DNA of 64,000 nt from Acidobacteriota bacterium (GTDB lineage: Bacteria; Acidobacteriota; Terriglobia; Terriglobales; Acidobacteriaceae), in assembly GCA_018268915.1 (NCBI GenBank), contig JAFDVQ010000006.1, forward strand, positions 744,001 to 808,000, in the 5' to 3' direction. The notes under the pieces are model-generated. The model searched no databases. It saw only the letters and a list, made by a program, of their open reading frames with translations, and had not been told where the DNA came from. Below, piece after piece: positions 51,915 through 60,785 of this stretch. Each line of letters opens with the position of its first letter. The stretch's first letter is position 1. The translations under genes and the position numbers were made by a program.

Positions 51915-52893
51915 TGCGTGTATAAGGCTATTGCTCAGGAGAATCGCTCTCACAGGCGCGACGCTCGGCATTCTTGCCGCCCTCATCTCGTCTCTCGCTG
52001 CAGCACAATCCTCTCCTGAGCCTCTCGCCACAGCTCGCGCGCTTTTGGATCAGGGCAATCTGGCGGAGTCTGAAAGCCTGGTTAGAAGTTTCCTCGAGCA
52101 GAAGCCTGATTCCGCCGACGCGCACTTCCTGTTGGGGTACGTTCTCTTTCGGCAAAAGAAAGCCCAGGAGTCTTTAGCCGAGTTTACCGCGGGAGCGAAG
52201 TACCGACGTCCCGGACCCGAAGAATTGAAGACGGTCGCCTCCGATTACGTTTTTCTCGGTGATCTCGTCGATGCTGACAAGTGGTTCTCTGAGGCGGTCG
52301 CAGAAGCTCCCAATGATGCGAACGCTCACTACCTGCTGGGCAGGACGAAGTTCAACGAAAACGACTACCACGGTGCGATAGACAGTTTCGAGCGCGCTCT
52401 GGCGCTGCACCCAAAGTACGTTGAGGCGGAGAACAACATTGGCCTTGCCTGGAGAGAATTGAACGAGCTCGACAAGGCCAGAGCCGCATTCGAAACGGCG
52501 ATCGAATGGCAGGGAGCATCGCCCACAGATGCGCAGCCGTTCTTGAATCAGGGCAGGCTCCTCGCCGCGCAACACCATTCCGATGAAGCGATTTCCTACC
52601 TTAACCGCGCTGTTGCGCTCGCGCCAAACAATCCGACCATTCATGAAGAGCTGAGCCACGTATATCTGGCTCAGCCCGATCTGCCCAAAGCGCAGGCAGA
52701 AATCGAGAAGGCCATCGCTCTGGCTCCTAATGTCTCCAGTCTGCACTACCAGCTCGGGCAGTTGTATCGGAAGCAGGGGCTCGCAGACCAGGCGCAGAAG
52801 GAATTCGAACTGACCGCGAAGCTTAGCGGCGCGCATTCATCATCCAAGACGCCCAACCCGCTTTCGATCAAGATCGCCCCTATCGAGCCTTGA
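51901..52893 (+). CDS. Exported TPR protein, second of pair
   Basis: 330 residues from the ATG at 51901, which overlaps the preceding stop; a GTG at 51889 is an alternative. Signal peptide with hydrophobic core LTGATLGILAALISSLAAAQ. TPR units: ADAHFLLGYVLFRQKKAQESL near residue 65, ANAHYLLGRTKFNENDYHGAI near 140, VEAENNIGLAWRELNELDKA near 175, SSLHYQLGQLYRKQGLADQA near 280. Its stop overlaps the TTG start of the kinase gene. No enzyme domain is seen. Confidence 0.82.
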   Translation: MRLTSACIRLLLRRIALTGATLGILAALISSLAAAQSSPEPLATARALLDQGNLAESESLVRSFLEQKPDSADAHFLLGYVLFRQKKAQESLAEFTAGAKYRRPGPEELKTVASDYVFLGDLVDADKWFSEAVAEAPNDANAHYLLGRTKFNENDYHGAIDSFERALALHPKYVEAENNIGLAWRELNELDKARAAFETAIEWQGASPTDAQPFLNQGRLLAAQHHSDEAISYLNRAVALAPNNPTIHEELSHVYLAQPDLPKAQAEIEKAIALAPNVSSLHYQLGQLYRKQGLADQAQKEFELTAKLSGAHSSSKTPNPLSIKIAPIEP

Positions 52894-53846
52894 GCGTCCC
52901 GGACCACAAGGAAATCGATGCTCTACTAAATGGCACTCGCGGAGGACCAGCACCGCAGATGAAGGCTAAAGGCATCTTTGTAGGTCTCTCGACGATCGAC
53001 ATTATCTACACTGTCGCCGAGCATCCAGCTCCAAATAAGAAGATCGCAGCAGAATCGCAGCAGATAATTGTCGGCGGCCCGGCAACCAATGCGGCAATCA
53101 CCTTCGCGTTCCTCGGGGGAAGAACAACGTTGGTCGCACCGGTCGGTCGACACTCCCTCGCCAACGTTGTTAGAGAGGAATGCAGCCATTCCGGAATCGA
53201 ATTGATTGATCTGGCGCCCGATTCACAGGACCCACCTCCCATGTCGTCAGTGTGGGTCGATAGTGAAGGCCAGCGGAGCGTCATCTCAGCGAATGCCGCT
53301 GGTCGAATCATTCCCGCTGCTGTGGCCGACCATGAAAGGCTTGCCGGAGCATCGATCCTGATGGTCGACGGCCACGCCATGCAGGCTTGCAAGACTTGGG
53401 CCGAGGCAGCCAGGTCTGCCGGAACACTTGTCGTTTTGGATGGTGGAAGCTGGAAGCCCGGAACCGACGCGATGCTGAGAAATGTCGACGTCGCCATCTG
53501 CTCCGCAGACTTTCTGCCGCCCGGCTGCGCCACCGAAGACGAGGTGATCGATTGTCTCCTTGCCTCTGGAGTTCATAGCATCGCGATCACTCACGGAGCA
53601 TCGCCAATTCGTTTTGTATCGGACTCAGGCTCAGGTTTCATCGACGTGCCAAGAGTCGAATGCGTCGACACGACTGGAGCAGGCGACATCTTTCATGGAG
53701 CCTTCTGCTTTCATCGCGCAAATGGCTGCACGGTCCAGGATGCGCTTCAGAGGGCTGCAATTGTTGCCTCGGAATCATGCCGATATCGCGGGACACGCCA
53801 GTGGATGCAGGAACACTCTGAGGCGTCTTCAATTCCGCCGGACTGA
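52890..53846 (+). CDS. PfkB-family carbohydrate kinase
   Basis: 318 residues from a TTG at 52890 whose first bases overlap the preceding stop; the ATG at 52959 (MKAKGIFVGLSTID) matches the normal family start better and may be the true one. PfkB signatures: sugar-binding GGPATNAAITFAFLGG near residue 65 and the ATP/anion-hole motif DTTGAGDIFHGAF near residue 258, with catalytic Asp at DIFHG. Ribokinase-like phosphorylation of a sugar or nucleoside in the cytoplasm. The last 18 bases overlap the end of the opposing fdhD gene. Confidence 0.87.
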   Translation: MSVPDHKEIDALLNGTRGGPAPQMKAKGIFVGLSTIDIIYTVAEHPAPNKKIAAESQQIIVGGPATNAAITFAFLGGRTTLVAPVGRHSLANVVREECSHSGIELIDLAPDSQDPPPMSSVWVDSEGQRSVISANAAGRIIPAAVADHERLAGASILMVDGHAMQACKTWAEAARSAGTLVVLDGGSWKPGTDAMLRNVDVAICSADFLPPGCATEDEVIDCLLASGVHSIAITHGASPIRFVSDSGSGFIDVPRVECVDTTGAGDIFHGAFCFHRANGCTVQDALQRAAIVASESCRYRGTRQWMQEHSEASSIPPD

Positions 53847-54770
53847 AGCTCGCTCCGATTCGGATTGGCGATGCTCCGGATCCGCCCGCAGAATACGTTC
53901 GGCTCCGTGATACACATTAAAGTGGTCTCCGCGCAGGAATCCCACCAGTGTAATGTCGAATTCGCGCGCAACCTGAACCGCAAGGCTGGACGGCGCGCCA
54001 ACTGCTGCAACCATCGGGATTCCCGACATAAGAGCCTTCTGCAGCAGTTCAAAGCTCGCTCGGCCGGAGAGGAGCAGGACGCAATCCCGCAGCGGCAGCC
54101 GGTCCTCGAACAGGGCCGCGCCAACGAGCTTATCGAGCGCATTGTGCCTGCCAACATCTTCTCGAATCACCTGCAAGGATCCATCATGGGTGAACAACCC
54201 CGTTGCGTGCAGTCCGCCAGTCTGCTCGAAAATGGCTTGTTGGGCTCTCAGCAGTGCCGGCAGCCGGAAGAGAATTCTTGCGTCAATTTCAAATGAATTC
54301 TTGATCCGCGGAGGGCAGACCGTTTGTAAAGCTAGAAGGGAAGCCTTCCCGCATATTCCGCAGCTTGAAGTTGTGTAGAAATTTCTGCTCAGGCTTCCCG
54401 CATTCACTTCAACATTCGGAGACAGCCGAATGCAAACAGAATTCCTTCCCGCCTTGTCATCTGACCCTGCGTCGTCTTCGATCTCGACGGCGTCTCTGAT
54501 TACGCCTTCGGTATAAAGAAATCCCGCTGCAAGTTCCCGGTCGTGGCCAGGCGTACGCATGGTGACGGAAATGGCTTGGTCAACACGGTGATCACGAGTT
54601 CCATGTTCGATGCGAATTTCGAGAGGTTCTTCTGTCGCCACGACCTCGCATAACGGCCATCGGCTGTCTCTGTCGAATCGCTCAACGTCCAACGGCGCAC
54701 TCGAACGCCTCAGCTCATCTTGAGTATCATCGCGCGATAGCGAGTGATTTGAATGGTTGCAATCTGCCAC
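53829..54770 (-). CDS. fdhD: Formate dehydrogenase accessory sulfurtransferase FdhD
   Basis: 313 residues. FdhD passes sulfur from IscS to the bis-MGD molybdenum cofactor before its insertion into formate dehydrogenase. Diagnostic: TTSSCGICGKAS with the Cys-x-x-Cys sulfur-transfer loop near residue 135, GGLHATGLF near 185, REDVGRHNALDKLVG near 205, LLSGRASFELLQKAL near 235 and the closing HFNVYHGAERI. About 30 residues at each end exceed the usual core. No formate dehydrogenase or molybdenum-cofactor gene is in the window, so its client is encoded elsewhere. Confidence 0.93.
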   Translation of the reverse strand: MADCNHSNHSLSRDDTQDELRRSSAPLDVERFDRDSRWPLCEVVATEEPLEIRIEHGTRDHRVDQAISVTMRTPGHDRELAAGFLYTEGVIRDAVEIEDDAGSDDKAGRNSVCIRLSPNVEVNAGSLSRNFYTTSSCGICGKASLLALQTVCPPRIKNSFEIDARILFRLPALLRAQQAIFEQTGGLHATGLFTHDGSLQVIREDVGRHNALDKLVGAALFEDRLPLRDCVLLLSGRASFELLQKALMSGIPMVAAVGAPSSLAVQVAREFDITLVGFLRGDHFNVYHGAERILRADPEHRQSESERASVRRN

Positions 54771-54841
54771 CCAGGTTTCGATGAGTTCCCCTCAGGCGCA
54801 GTTATCCGGCCAGCGTGATAAGCTGCCCAACAGTCGTCGAC

Positions 54842-55609
54842 ATGTCTTCTGCGCTTGAATTCCGAGACATCTCCGTTGTTACCGCGAGCCAGCGGCGGCT
54901 ATTGGATAGCGTCTCACTCACTGTTCCGGACGGCACGGTGACGGCCCTGATCGGCCGCAGCGGATCCGGAAAGACCACGCTGCTTCGCACCGCCAATCGG
55001 ATGATCGAACCTGCCAGCGGAGAGGTCCTCATCGCGGGCGCGCACGAGAGAGACGTCGTAGCGCTGCGTCGCAGGATCGGTTACGTCATTCAGGAGACCG
55101 GTCTCTTCCCGCACCTCACGATCGAACGAAACGTCGGCATCATCCTCGAGGCAGAAGGTCGTCCGCATGAACAGCGATCCAACCGTGTCCGCGAATTGCT
55201 GAAACTGGTTGGACTCGATCCCGCGACCTTCGCCCATCGCTATCCGCATCAGCTCTCGGGCGGTCAACGGCAGCGCGCAGGCCTGGCTCGGGCCCTCGCT
55301 GTAGAACCGAAAATCCTCCTGATGGACGAACCCTTTGGTGCACTCGATCCGCTTACGCGAGCCGAGATGCAGGACATGCTGCGCGAGCTTCTCGCGCGCG
55401 TGAAGACCACCGTGCTTCTCGTCACGCATGATCTTGACGAAGCGCTTTATCTCGCTGATCGTATCGTTCTACTGAGCGAGGGCAAGATCGTCGTCGATGT
55501 GGCGCGCGACGAGTTCCTTCGTTCCGACAACTCCGAAATTCTCTCCTACGCTGCCGCCTTCCATCGGGGCGTAGATCGAATGTCTTCGCATCAGAGCGGT
55601 TCAGCATGA
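54842..55609 (+). CDS. Osmoprotectant-type ABC transporter ATP-binding protein
   Basis: 255 residues from the ATG at 54842. Walker A GRSGSGKTT (about 38-46), Q-loop IQETGLFPHL, signature LSGGQRQRAGLARAL, Walker B ILLMDEPFGALD and H-loop LVTHDLDEAL. Closest in style to OpuCA/ProV-type ATPases, but it stops after the nucleotide-binding domain and lacks the C-terminal CBS pair that senses ionic strength in OpuA/OpuC. ATGA overlap (55606-55609) with the permease gene. Confidence 0.9.
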   Translation: MSSALEFRDISVVTASQRRLLDSVSLTVPDGTVTALIGRSGSGKTTLLRTANRMIEPASGEVLIAGAHERDVVALRRRIGYVIQETGLFPHLTIERNVGIILEAEGRPHEQRSNRVRELLKLVGLDPATFAHRYPHQLSGGQRQRAGLARALAVEPKILLMDEPFGALDPLTRAEMQDMLRELLARVKTTVLLVTHDLDEALYLADRIVLLSEGKIVVDVARDEFLRSDNSEILSYAAAFHRGVDRMSSHQSGSA

Positions 55610-56256
55610 ACAACTCCTTCCTGTCGCAGTACGGCTCCGACATCTGGACGCTTACGATAGAGCACCTCTGGCTTACCGGCGCGGCAATGCTGTTTGCTGC
55701 AGCCCTCGCAATTCCCGCCGGCATCTGGCTTACGCGTTCACCTCGCTGGGCCAAACCGGTCATCGGCGTGACCAACGTGCTGCAGACCATTCCTTCGCTG
55801 GCGATGTTCGGCTTTCTGTTGCCGTTACCCTGGCTCGGTGAGCGGGCTGCGCGCATTGCAATTGTCGCCCTCACTGCATATGCGCTTCTGCCAATCATCC
55901 GCAATACCTATGCCGGAATCCGCGGCATTGAGCCGACTCTGATCGAAGTCGCACGCGCAATCGGGCTTACCGACCGACAACGACTATTCAAGATCGAACT
56001 GCCCCTTGCCGCATCTTTTATTTTTGCCGGTCTACGAACAGCAACCGTTACCTGCATCGGCATAGCAACCATAGCCGCGGCTGTCGGTGCCGGTGGCTTG
56101 GGTGAGTTGATCTTCCGCGGCGTGGCGTCGGTGGACAACCGGCTCGTGCTCGCTGGAGCTGTCCCGGCCGCCCTCCTCGCGCTCATCGCAGATGGAGCAC
56201 TCGGCCTTCTTGAGAGGCGATTCAAGGTTCCCGCGCCAGAGAGCAACCGAAAATGA
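55606..56256 (+). CDS. Osmoprotectant-type ABC transporter permease
   Basis: 216 residues, five to six hydrophobic helices. The ABC loop for contact with the ATPase reads GIRGIEPTLIEVARAIGLTDRQRL near residue 105, and GVTNVLQTIPSLAMFGFLLP is typical of ProW/OpuCB proteins. Only one permease gene is present, so the channel is probably a homodimer. Overlaps both neighbours by four bases. Confidence 0.9.
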   Translation: MNNSFLSQYGSDIWTLTIEHLWLTGAAMLFAAALAIPAGIWLTRSPRWAKPVIGVTNVLQTIPSLAMFGFLLPLPWLGERAARIAIVALTAYALLPIIRNTYAGIRGIEPTLIEVARAIGLTDRQRLFKIELPLAASFIFAGLRTATVTCIGIATIAAAVGAGGLGELIFRGVASVDNRLVLAGAVPAALLALIADGALGLLERRFKVPAPESNRK

Positions 56257-57137
56257 AGCAAGCCCTCTTGGCAACCTGTTCAGCGCTGCTGTGTTCATTC
56301 CTTCTCAGCTGCTCACCGCCGCGGCCAGACCGTCCCGTCATCGGCGCAAAGAACTTCACCGAGCAGGTCATCCTTGGGGAACTTCTCGCGCAGGAGATCG
56401 AAGCCAGGTCGGGCCTGAAAGTGGAACGCCGCTTTTATCTTGCGGGCAGCTACATCTGCAATCAGGCACTCGTCTCCGGCCGCATAGACGCATACGTGGA
56501 GTACACAGGCACTGCCCTCACTGCAATTCTGAAGCAGCCTGTGAACCGCGATCCTGACGCCGTTCTCCAGACCGTGCGTCGCCTCTACGCCTCTCGAGAC
56601 AATGTGACCGTGGGCGAGCCTCTGGGCTTTGAGAATACCTTCGCCATGGTGATTCGTGGCGACGACGCTAAACGCCTCAATCTGTCCACGTTGAGCCAGG
56701 CCGCGCCGCACACGCCTAACTGGCGACTCGGCGTGGGCTACGAATTCGAGCAGCGTCCCGACGGACTGCCGGGATTGAGCGTGGCGTACAACCTGCACTT
56801 TTCCAGTCCACCCCGCACCATGGATCTGGGCTTGCTCTATCGCGCACTGAACGCACACCAGGTAGACATGATCGCGGCCAACTCCACCGACGGCCCGATT
56901 CAGGCGTTTGGGCTCGTCGCTCTTCAAGATGACAGGCACTACTTCCCGCCGTACCAGGCAGTTCCCCTCGTGCGCACACAATCTCTAGAGCGCTGGCCTC
57001 AGATCGCTCAGGCATTGCAGGCGCTGGCCGGCAAAGTCACCGCCGACGATATGCGCGCCATGAACGAAGCCGTAGACGGTCAGCATCGCGACCCCGCCGA
57101 AGTCGTGCGGCAGTTTCGTGTAGAGCACTCGCTTTGA
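56253..57137 (+). CDS. Osmoprotectant-type ABC transporter substrate-binding lipoprotein
   Basis: 294 residues. Lipobox FLLSC (Cys at about 20) after a short hydrophobic stretch, then the QAT-family opening IGAKNFTEQVILGELLAQ and GRIDAYVEYTGTALTAIL. These bind quaternary amines such as glycine betaine, choline or carnitine; related proteins bind ergothioneine, so the substrate is not certain. Made from one message with the ATPase and permease (ATGA overlaps). Confidence 0.9.
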   Translation: MKQALLATCSALLCSFLLSCSPPRPDRPVIGAKNFTEQVILGELLAQEIEARSGLKVERRFYLAGSYICNQALVSGRIDAYVEYTGTALTAILKQPVNRDPDAVLQTVRRLYASRDNVTVGEPLGFENTFAMVIRGDDAKRLNLSTLSQAAPHTPNWRLGVGYEFEQRPDGLPGLSVAYNLHFSSPPRTMDLGLLYRALNAHQVDMIAANSTDGPIQAFGLVALQDDRHYFPPYQAVPLVRTQSLERWPQIAQALQALAGKVTADDMRAMNEAVDGQHRDPAEVVRQFRVEHSL

Positions 57138-57230
57138 TGAGGTGCTGGAAGCGTGCCTTCGAGAACAAACGTGAATACACAAACGCGAGGCATTTGGAGT
57201 CGGCTAAATCAGTCATTCTAGGCATCACCG

Positions 57231-58208
57231 CTACGAATTGGTTCGTTCTTGAAGCAAATCACGAAGAGCGGAACGAAGGCCGCCGGCGTAGCGGAAATAT
57301 CCCGGCAGGTTTGCGCCGATGAGCCATAGTCTCTTCAGGGGATTGTTGCCAAGGGCGGAGCGAACCTGGCAAATCGAGATCAAGTCGCGGACTTCCTTTT
57401 TGGCGCTGGCTGGAGCGTCCGGGAACTCGTTAGCGAGATAACGAGCAAGCTCGGCAAAGCGGGCTGCCCTCGCGCTGCACACCGCTGATTGAGAGGTTCT
57501 GCAATTCCGGATGCGATCGCGGACAGATTTTGTCGGCGTTCCGATCTGCTGCGAGCGGTGCACGCGGTACTCGATCAGGCAATCCGCGACGAAGCTCACC
57601 CGGCAGCGAAGTGCGACCATCCACGCCAGCCACGCATCATGGATCCAAGACCGGGGAATCGGGAGGAGAACCGGCCGGAGCGAGGTTCGGAGCATCATCG
57701 TGGCTCCGGTGATGAAGTCCCCATGGCATAACAGCCTGAACGGACCTTCTGCCCGGAACTCTCTCTGGTTCTTTTCCCAAAAACGGAATACGTGCCACAA
57801 ACGATTTTTATTTGTCCGGCCATCCTCGTCTATCAGCTGGCCATCACTGAAAACGGCGCCGACGGAAGCGTCTTGTTGGAATTCTAGGGAGAGGCGTTCA
57901 AGCTTCTCCGGCACCCACCTATCATCTTGATCGCAGAGAGCGATTAGTTCCCCCGCGCACAGCGAGATTGCCTTCTCGAAGTTTTTGGTGCTGCCAAGTC
58001 TGTCTTCATTGCGATAGATCTTGACCGGAAATGAGACTGTTCGGGCGAAGTCAGTCACAATTTCGAGAGTCGAATCCGATGACCCGTCGTCGCATACGAT
58101 GAGTTCGAAGGGCAACATCGTTTGCGCTGCAATACTATCGAGTTGCTCGCCTAGGTAGCCACTCCCGTTGTACGTGCACATTGCAATGGAAATGCGGTCG
58201 GTTTTCAT
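57231..58208 (-). CDS. Family 2 glycosyltransferase
   Basis: 325 residues from the ATG at 58208, chosen because it overlaps the upstream stop (ATGA) and begins MKTDRISIAMCTYNGSGYL, the normal GT2 start. Nucleotide-sugar binding CDDGSSDSTLEI (about 37-48), DXD-like CDQDDRW (about 90-96), and SWIHDAWLAWMVAL near residue 190. Rhamnosyltransferase-like GT2 enzymes show the same pattern. It probably adds a sugar to a cell-surface polysaccharide from the cytoplasmic side. Coupled to the methyltransferase before it. Confidence 0.87.
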   Translation of the reverse strand: MKTDRISIAMCTYNGSGYLGEQLDSIAAQTMLPFELIVCDDGSSDSTLEIVTDFARTVSFPVKIYRNEDRLGSTKNFEKAISLCAGELIALCDQDDRWVPEKLERLSLEFQQDASVGAVFSDGQLIDEDGRTNKNRLWHVFRFWEKNQREFRAEGPFRLLCHGDFITGATMMLRTSLRPVLLPIPRSWIHDAWLAWMVALRCRVSFVADCLIEYRVHRSQQIGTPTKSVRDRIRNCRTSQSAVCSARAARFAELARYLANEFPDAPASAKKEVRDLISICQVRSALGNNPLKRLWLIGANLPGYFRYAGGLRSALRDLLQERTNS

Positions 58209-59131
58209 TGGCTCAAGCGTGCTGCTGGGCGAGCGAAGACGGCACAGTATGCAGACCCGCGCCCTTCCTTTTTCTGCCATCTTCTCCCCAGCAGGTAGAA
58301 AAGCCTCCAGAGGGGGGCCCTGATGAGGCGTAGGTTCGATACTGAGCGGGCCAGGCTGACCCAATTCTGCTGGCTCTGAATGTCGCTGAACTCATCCGCT
58401 GTTGTGATTTCCAGCAGCTTGAGCCCTTGCTCCCCGCACAGCTTAATGAGCGGCTGGACAGGAAAGAGATAGAGATGGCGTGGCGCGTCCAGGTGCATCC
58501 ATCTCGATTTGAGAACACGAAATTCGAAGCTGTCCGGATTGGGCATGGCCAGCAGCAGGATGCCGCCTGGATTGAGCAAACGCGCTGCCTCCTGAATCAC
58601 CAGCCAAGGTGCGGGCAGGTGCTCCATCGAATGCCACGCGGCAATCGCATCGAAGCCCGTCTCCATTGTGCGCATGGTTTCGAGCGGATCTACAGACTGG
58701 ATGGCGTCGACCCCGATGGTATTGCGTAGAAAGCTGACGCATGCTTCATCTCTCTCGATTGCGGTCACCTCGAACCCCGCATCTCTCATCAGCGAACACA
58801 GCACCCCGCGCCAAGGGCCCAGCTCAAGGAACCTCCCGCCCTTTTGGTACCTGAGAATTGGGTCAGAGCGAAAATGCTCACGTTTCGCGATCTCGCGCAA
58901 CGCTTCCAAACTATTCGGAATTGGATCATAGCCACCGCGGTAGTAGGGCCCCATATCCTTTGGACAAGATTCAATGAATATCAGCCCGCAGTTGGCACAG
59001 GAATAGTAGTTGAAATTCTCGGCGGTTGTTTTTCGATTCCTATCAGTTGCGGAAAGGAGGAAACGACTTGCGCCGGCGCAAGCAGGGCATGGAATGGCAT
59101 GGGAGGGGGGTGTCAGTTTAGCAGGCATCAT
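58205..59131 (-). CDS. Class I SAM-dependent methyltransferase with N-terminal zinc-ribbon
   Basis: 308 residues from the ATG at 59131 (another ATG follows directly). An N-terminal ribbon, CPACAG and CANCG (about residues 16-50), precedes a Rossmann-type methyltransferase: FLELGPWRGVLCSLM (motif I, about 100-115), VTAIERDEA, AIAAWHSMEHLPAP and LLNPGGILLLAMPNPDS. Such zinc-ribbon methyltransferases are common in surface-polysaccharide clusters. It is co-transcribed with the GT2 gene. No good ribosome site is visible. Confidence 0.85.
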   Translation of the reverse strand: MMPAKLTPPSHAIPCPACAGASRFLLSATDRNRKTTAENFNYYSCANCGLIFIESCPKDMGPYYRGGYDPIPNSLEALREIAKREHFRSDPILRYQKGGRFLELGPWRGVLCSLMRDAGFEVTAIERDEACVSFLRNTIGVDAIQSVDPLETMRTMETGFDAIAAWHSMEHLPAPWLVIQEAARLLNPGGILLLAMPNPDSFEFRVLKSRWMHLDAPRHLYLFPVQPLIKLCGEQGLKLLEITTADEFSDIQSQQNWVSLARSVSNLRLIRAPLWRLFYLLGRRWQKKEGRGSAYCAVFARPAARLSQ

Positions 59132-59587
59132 CAATGAAATATGTGAGACTCGAAAGGGGCAGTATTTCTAAACTCTCTGGAGGGTCGCTGCGGGTCGAGT
59201 GCCGGAGAGCCATAGGATAACAGGTCGCAAGAACGGTCGCATTGTGCTCCCGATGCGTCGGCTCTGCGAATGTTAGGGCATTGCTTCGCTGCACCCGAAG
59301 ACAGTGGCATCCGTTTTCGGACTAAAATCTCGCCAAGGAGAATGGCCTGGAGTCAGTCCGCAACAGGCGGGGTCAGCGGCAGCATCAGCCAAGCTAGACC
59401 TATGCTTCTGTGCATATGTGATTTGCTGTGTCCTCCCGCTCCATCGCACCCCGGCGGTGCGCCACATTCTTGTCAGGAATTTACGGAAGATTATCGGGAG
59501 GTGATTGGCTTGTACGAGAGTTGCCAAGGCATTACCGGCAGTAGCATGGCAGTGACAGATCTCTAAAGCGAGCTGATTCAGAGGAGA
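59132..59587. other. 456-base stretch without a supported gene
   Basis: Between the methyltransferase start and tRNA-Leu. Open frames here are short and have no ribosome site or recognisable protein; I see no repeat, terminator or RNA of known type. Confidence 0.5.
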
Positions 59588-59674
59588 TGGTGCCGAAGAA
59601 GGGACTCGAACCCCCACACCCTTGCGAGTACGTGGACCTGAACCACGCGCGTCTGCCAATTCCGCCACTTCGGC
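59588..59674 (-). tRNA. tRNA-Leu (anticodon CAG)
   Basis: 87 bases including an encoded CCA. Acceptor stem GCCGAAG/CTTCGGC, D-loop GGCGGAATTGGCAGACG, anticodon stem CGTGG/CCACG with loop TTCAGGT (anticodon CAG), a long variable arm typical of class II tRNA-Leu, and T-loop GTTCGAGTC. Reads CUG codons. Confidence 0.96.
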
Positions 59675-59684
59675 ACGGGACACG

Positions 59685-59707
59685 GATCTGACTTGATCCG
59701 TCAGATC
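59685..59707. repeat. Eight-base-pair inverted repeat in the tRNA-Leu leader
   Basis: GATCTGAC (59685-59692) and GTCAGATC (59700-59707), perfect arms, seven-base loop, ten bases before the 5' end of the tRNA. It could be a processing structure. Confidence 0.4.
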
Positions 59708-59719
59708 GGCAGTAGCTTA

Positions 59720-59748
59720 AGTCTCGCAAAGCGAGCGGGTTGTGTCAA
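59720..59748 (-). promoter_or_regulatory. Candidate promoter of tRNA-Leu
   Basis: Read on the minus strand: TTGACA (59748-59743), 17-base spacer, GAGACT (59725-59720). The -35 is perfect; the -10 is weak (3/6). Confidence 0.45.
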
Positions 59749-59837
59749 CATAGCCGACCCCAGGCTCGTATTCCGGACCGGAACGTACTAGCGACCAGAA
59801 GATGCTGCCAGATGGGCGCCTTCATACGGCTAACTAT

Positions 59838-60737
59838 CTACTTCCTTTTCAATGCCTCCAACTCGTCCAGCGTTCGCGGCCAGTCCGATCCGAGCAACCG
59901 CGACAAACTGCGATCGGCCAGCACCTTGCCTCCGGTCTGGCACTTAGCACAGTAGTTCGTTTCGTTGTCGGCATAACGAATCCGCTGAACCTTCTCGCCG
60001 CACCGCGGGCAGGGCAAATTGAAACGGCCGTGAACTGCCATCTCCGGCCGGAACGCGGTCACTTTTTCCGGGAAGCTCTTCTTCGCCTCCGCACCCAGCC
60101 GATCCATCCATTCCGTCATCACTCGTCGCGTCTCCGCAAACAGCCGCTCCCACTCTTCCGGTTTGAGCTTGTGGGTCAGCGTCACTGGAGACAGCTGCGC
60201 CGCATGCAGAATCTCGTCGGAGTATGCATTGCCGACTCCGCTGATCAGTCTGGGATCCGTCAACGCACGTTTAAGTGTTCGATTCTCCGCCGACAGCGCC
60301 GCGCGAAAGCCGTCAAGATCTGTCTCGAAGATCTCAACTCCGCCCGGGTCCATAGCACGAAGTGCGTCTTCTCCGCGCACAACATACAGAGAAGCGCGCC
60401 GCTTCGATCCTGCCTCCGTCAGCACCAGCGACCCGTTTGGAAAATCAAATGCGGCGAGCGCATTGCGCCCTCCAAGTTTTGCTCCGCTAGGCTTCCAGTG
60501 CAGCCGCCCCGCGATCATCAGGTGCAGCACCAGCCAGATACCCTCATCAACTCCTATAGCGATTCGTTTTCCGACGCGTCGCAACTCGCGAACAGTCCTG
60601 CCCTCAACCGCAGTCAGCGGCGGATCGACACTGCGCAGCAGGAACACCGAGCCCAGCCGAACGTGCTCCAGCGTCTGTCCGACGATGCGCGACTCAAGCG
60701 CCGTGATGTAGGCAGAAATGTCAGGCAGTTCGGGCAT
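59838..60737 (-). CDS. Formamidopyrimidine-DNA glycosylase family protein (Fpg/Nei)
   Basis: 299 residues. Begins MPELPD with the catalytic Pro2 and Glu3; bifunctional glycosylase/AP lyase for oxidised bases. The helix-two-turn-helix has SGVGNAYSDEILHAAQLSP near residue 165, and a C-terminal zinc finger, CPRC and CAKC, is near 240-265. About 30 residues follow the finger, longer than in typical Fpg. Fpg and Nei cannot be told apart with certainty here, so no gene symbol is given. Stands alone between tRNA-Leu and panC. Confidence 0.9.
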   Translation of the reverse strand: MPELPDISAYITALESRIVGQTLEHVRLGSVFLLRSVDPPLTAVEGRTVRELRRVGKRIAIGVDEGIWLVLHLMIAGRLHWKPSGAKLGGRNALAAFDFPNGSLVLTEAGSKRRASLYVVRGEDALRAMDPGGVEIFETDLDGFRAALSAENRTLKRALTDPRLISGVGNAYSDEILHAAQLSPVTLTHKLKPEEWERLFAETRRVMTEWMDRLGAEAKKSFPEKVTAFRPEMAVHGRFNLPCPRCGEKVQRIRYADNETNYCAKCQTGGKVLADRSLSRLLGSDWPRTLDELEALKRK

Positions 60738-60785
60738 CGCATCCAGACTGCAGCGAAGGCGCGCCGTTTTGCAACGCCATTCAAG

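Noticed and set aside
59273..59683. 136-residue minus-strand frame starting MSRAEVAELADARGSG
   Set aside because: It is a well-known false protein made by translating through the tRNA-Leu gene.
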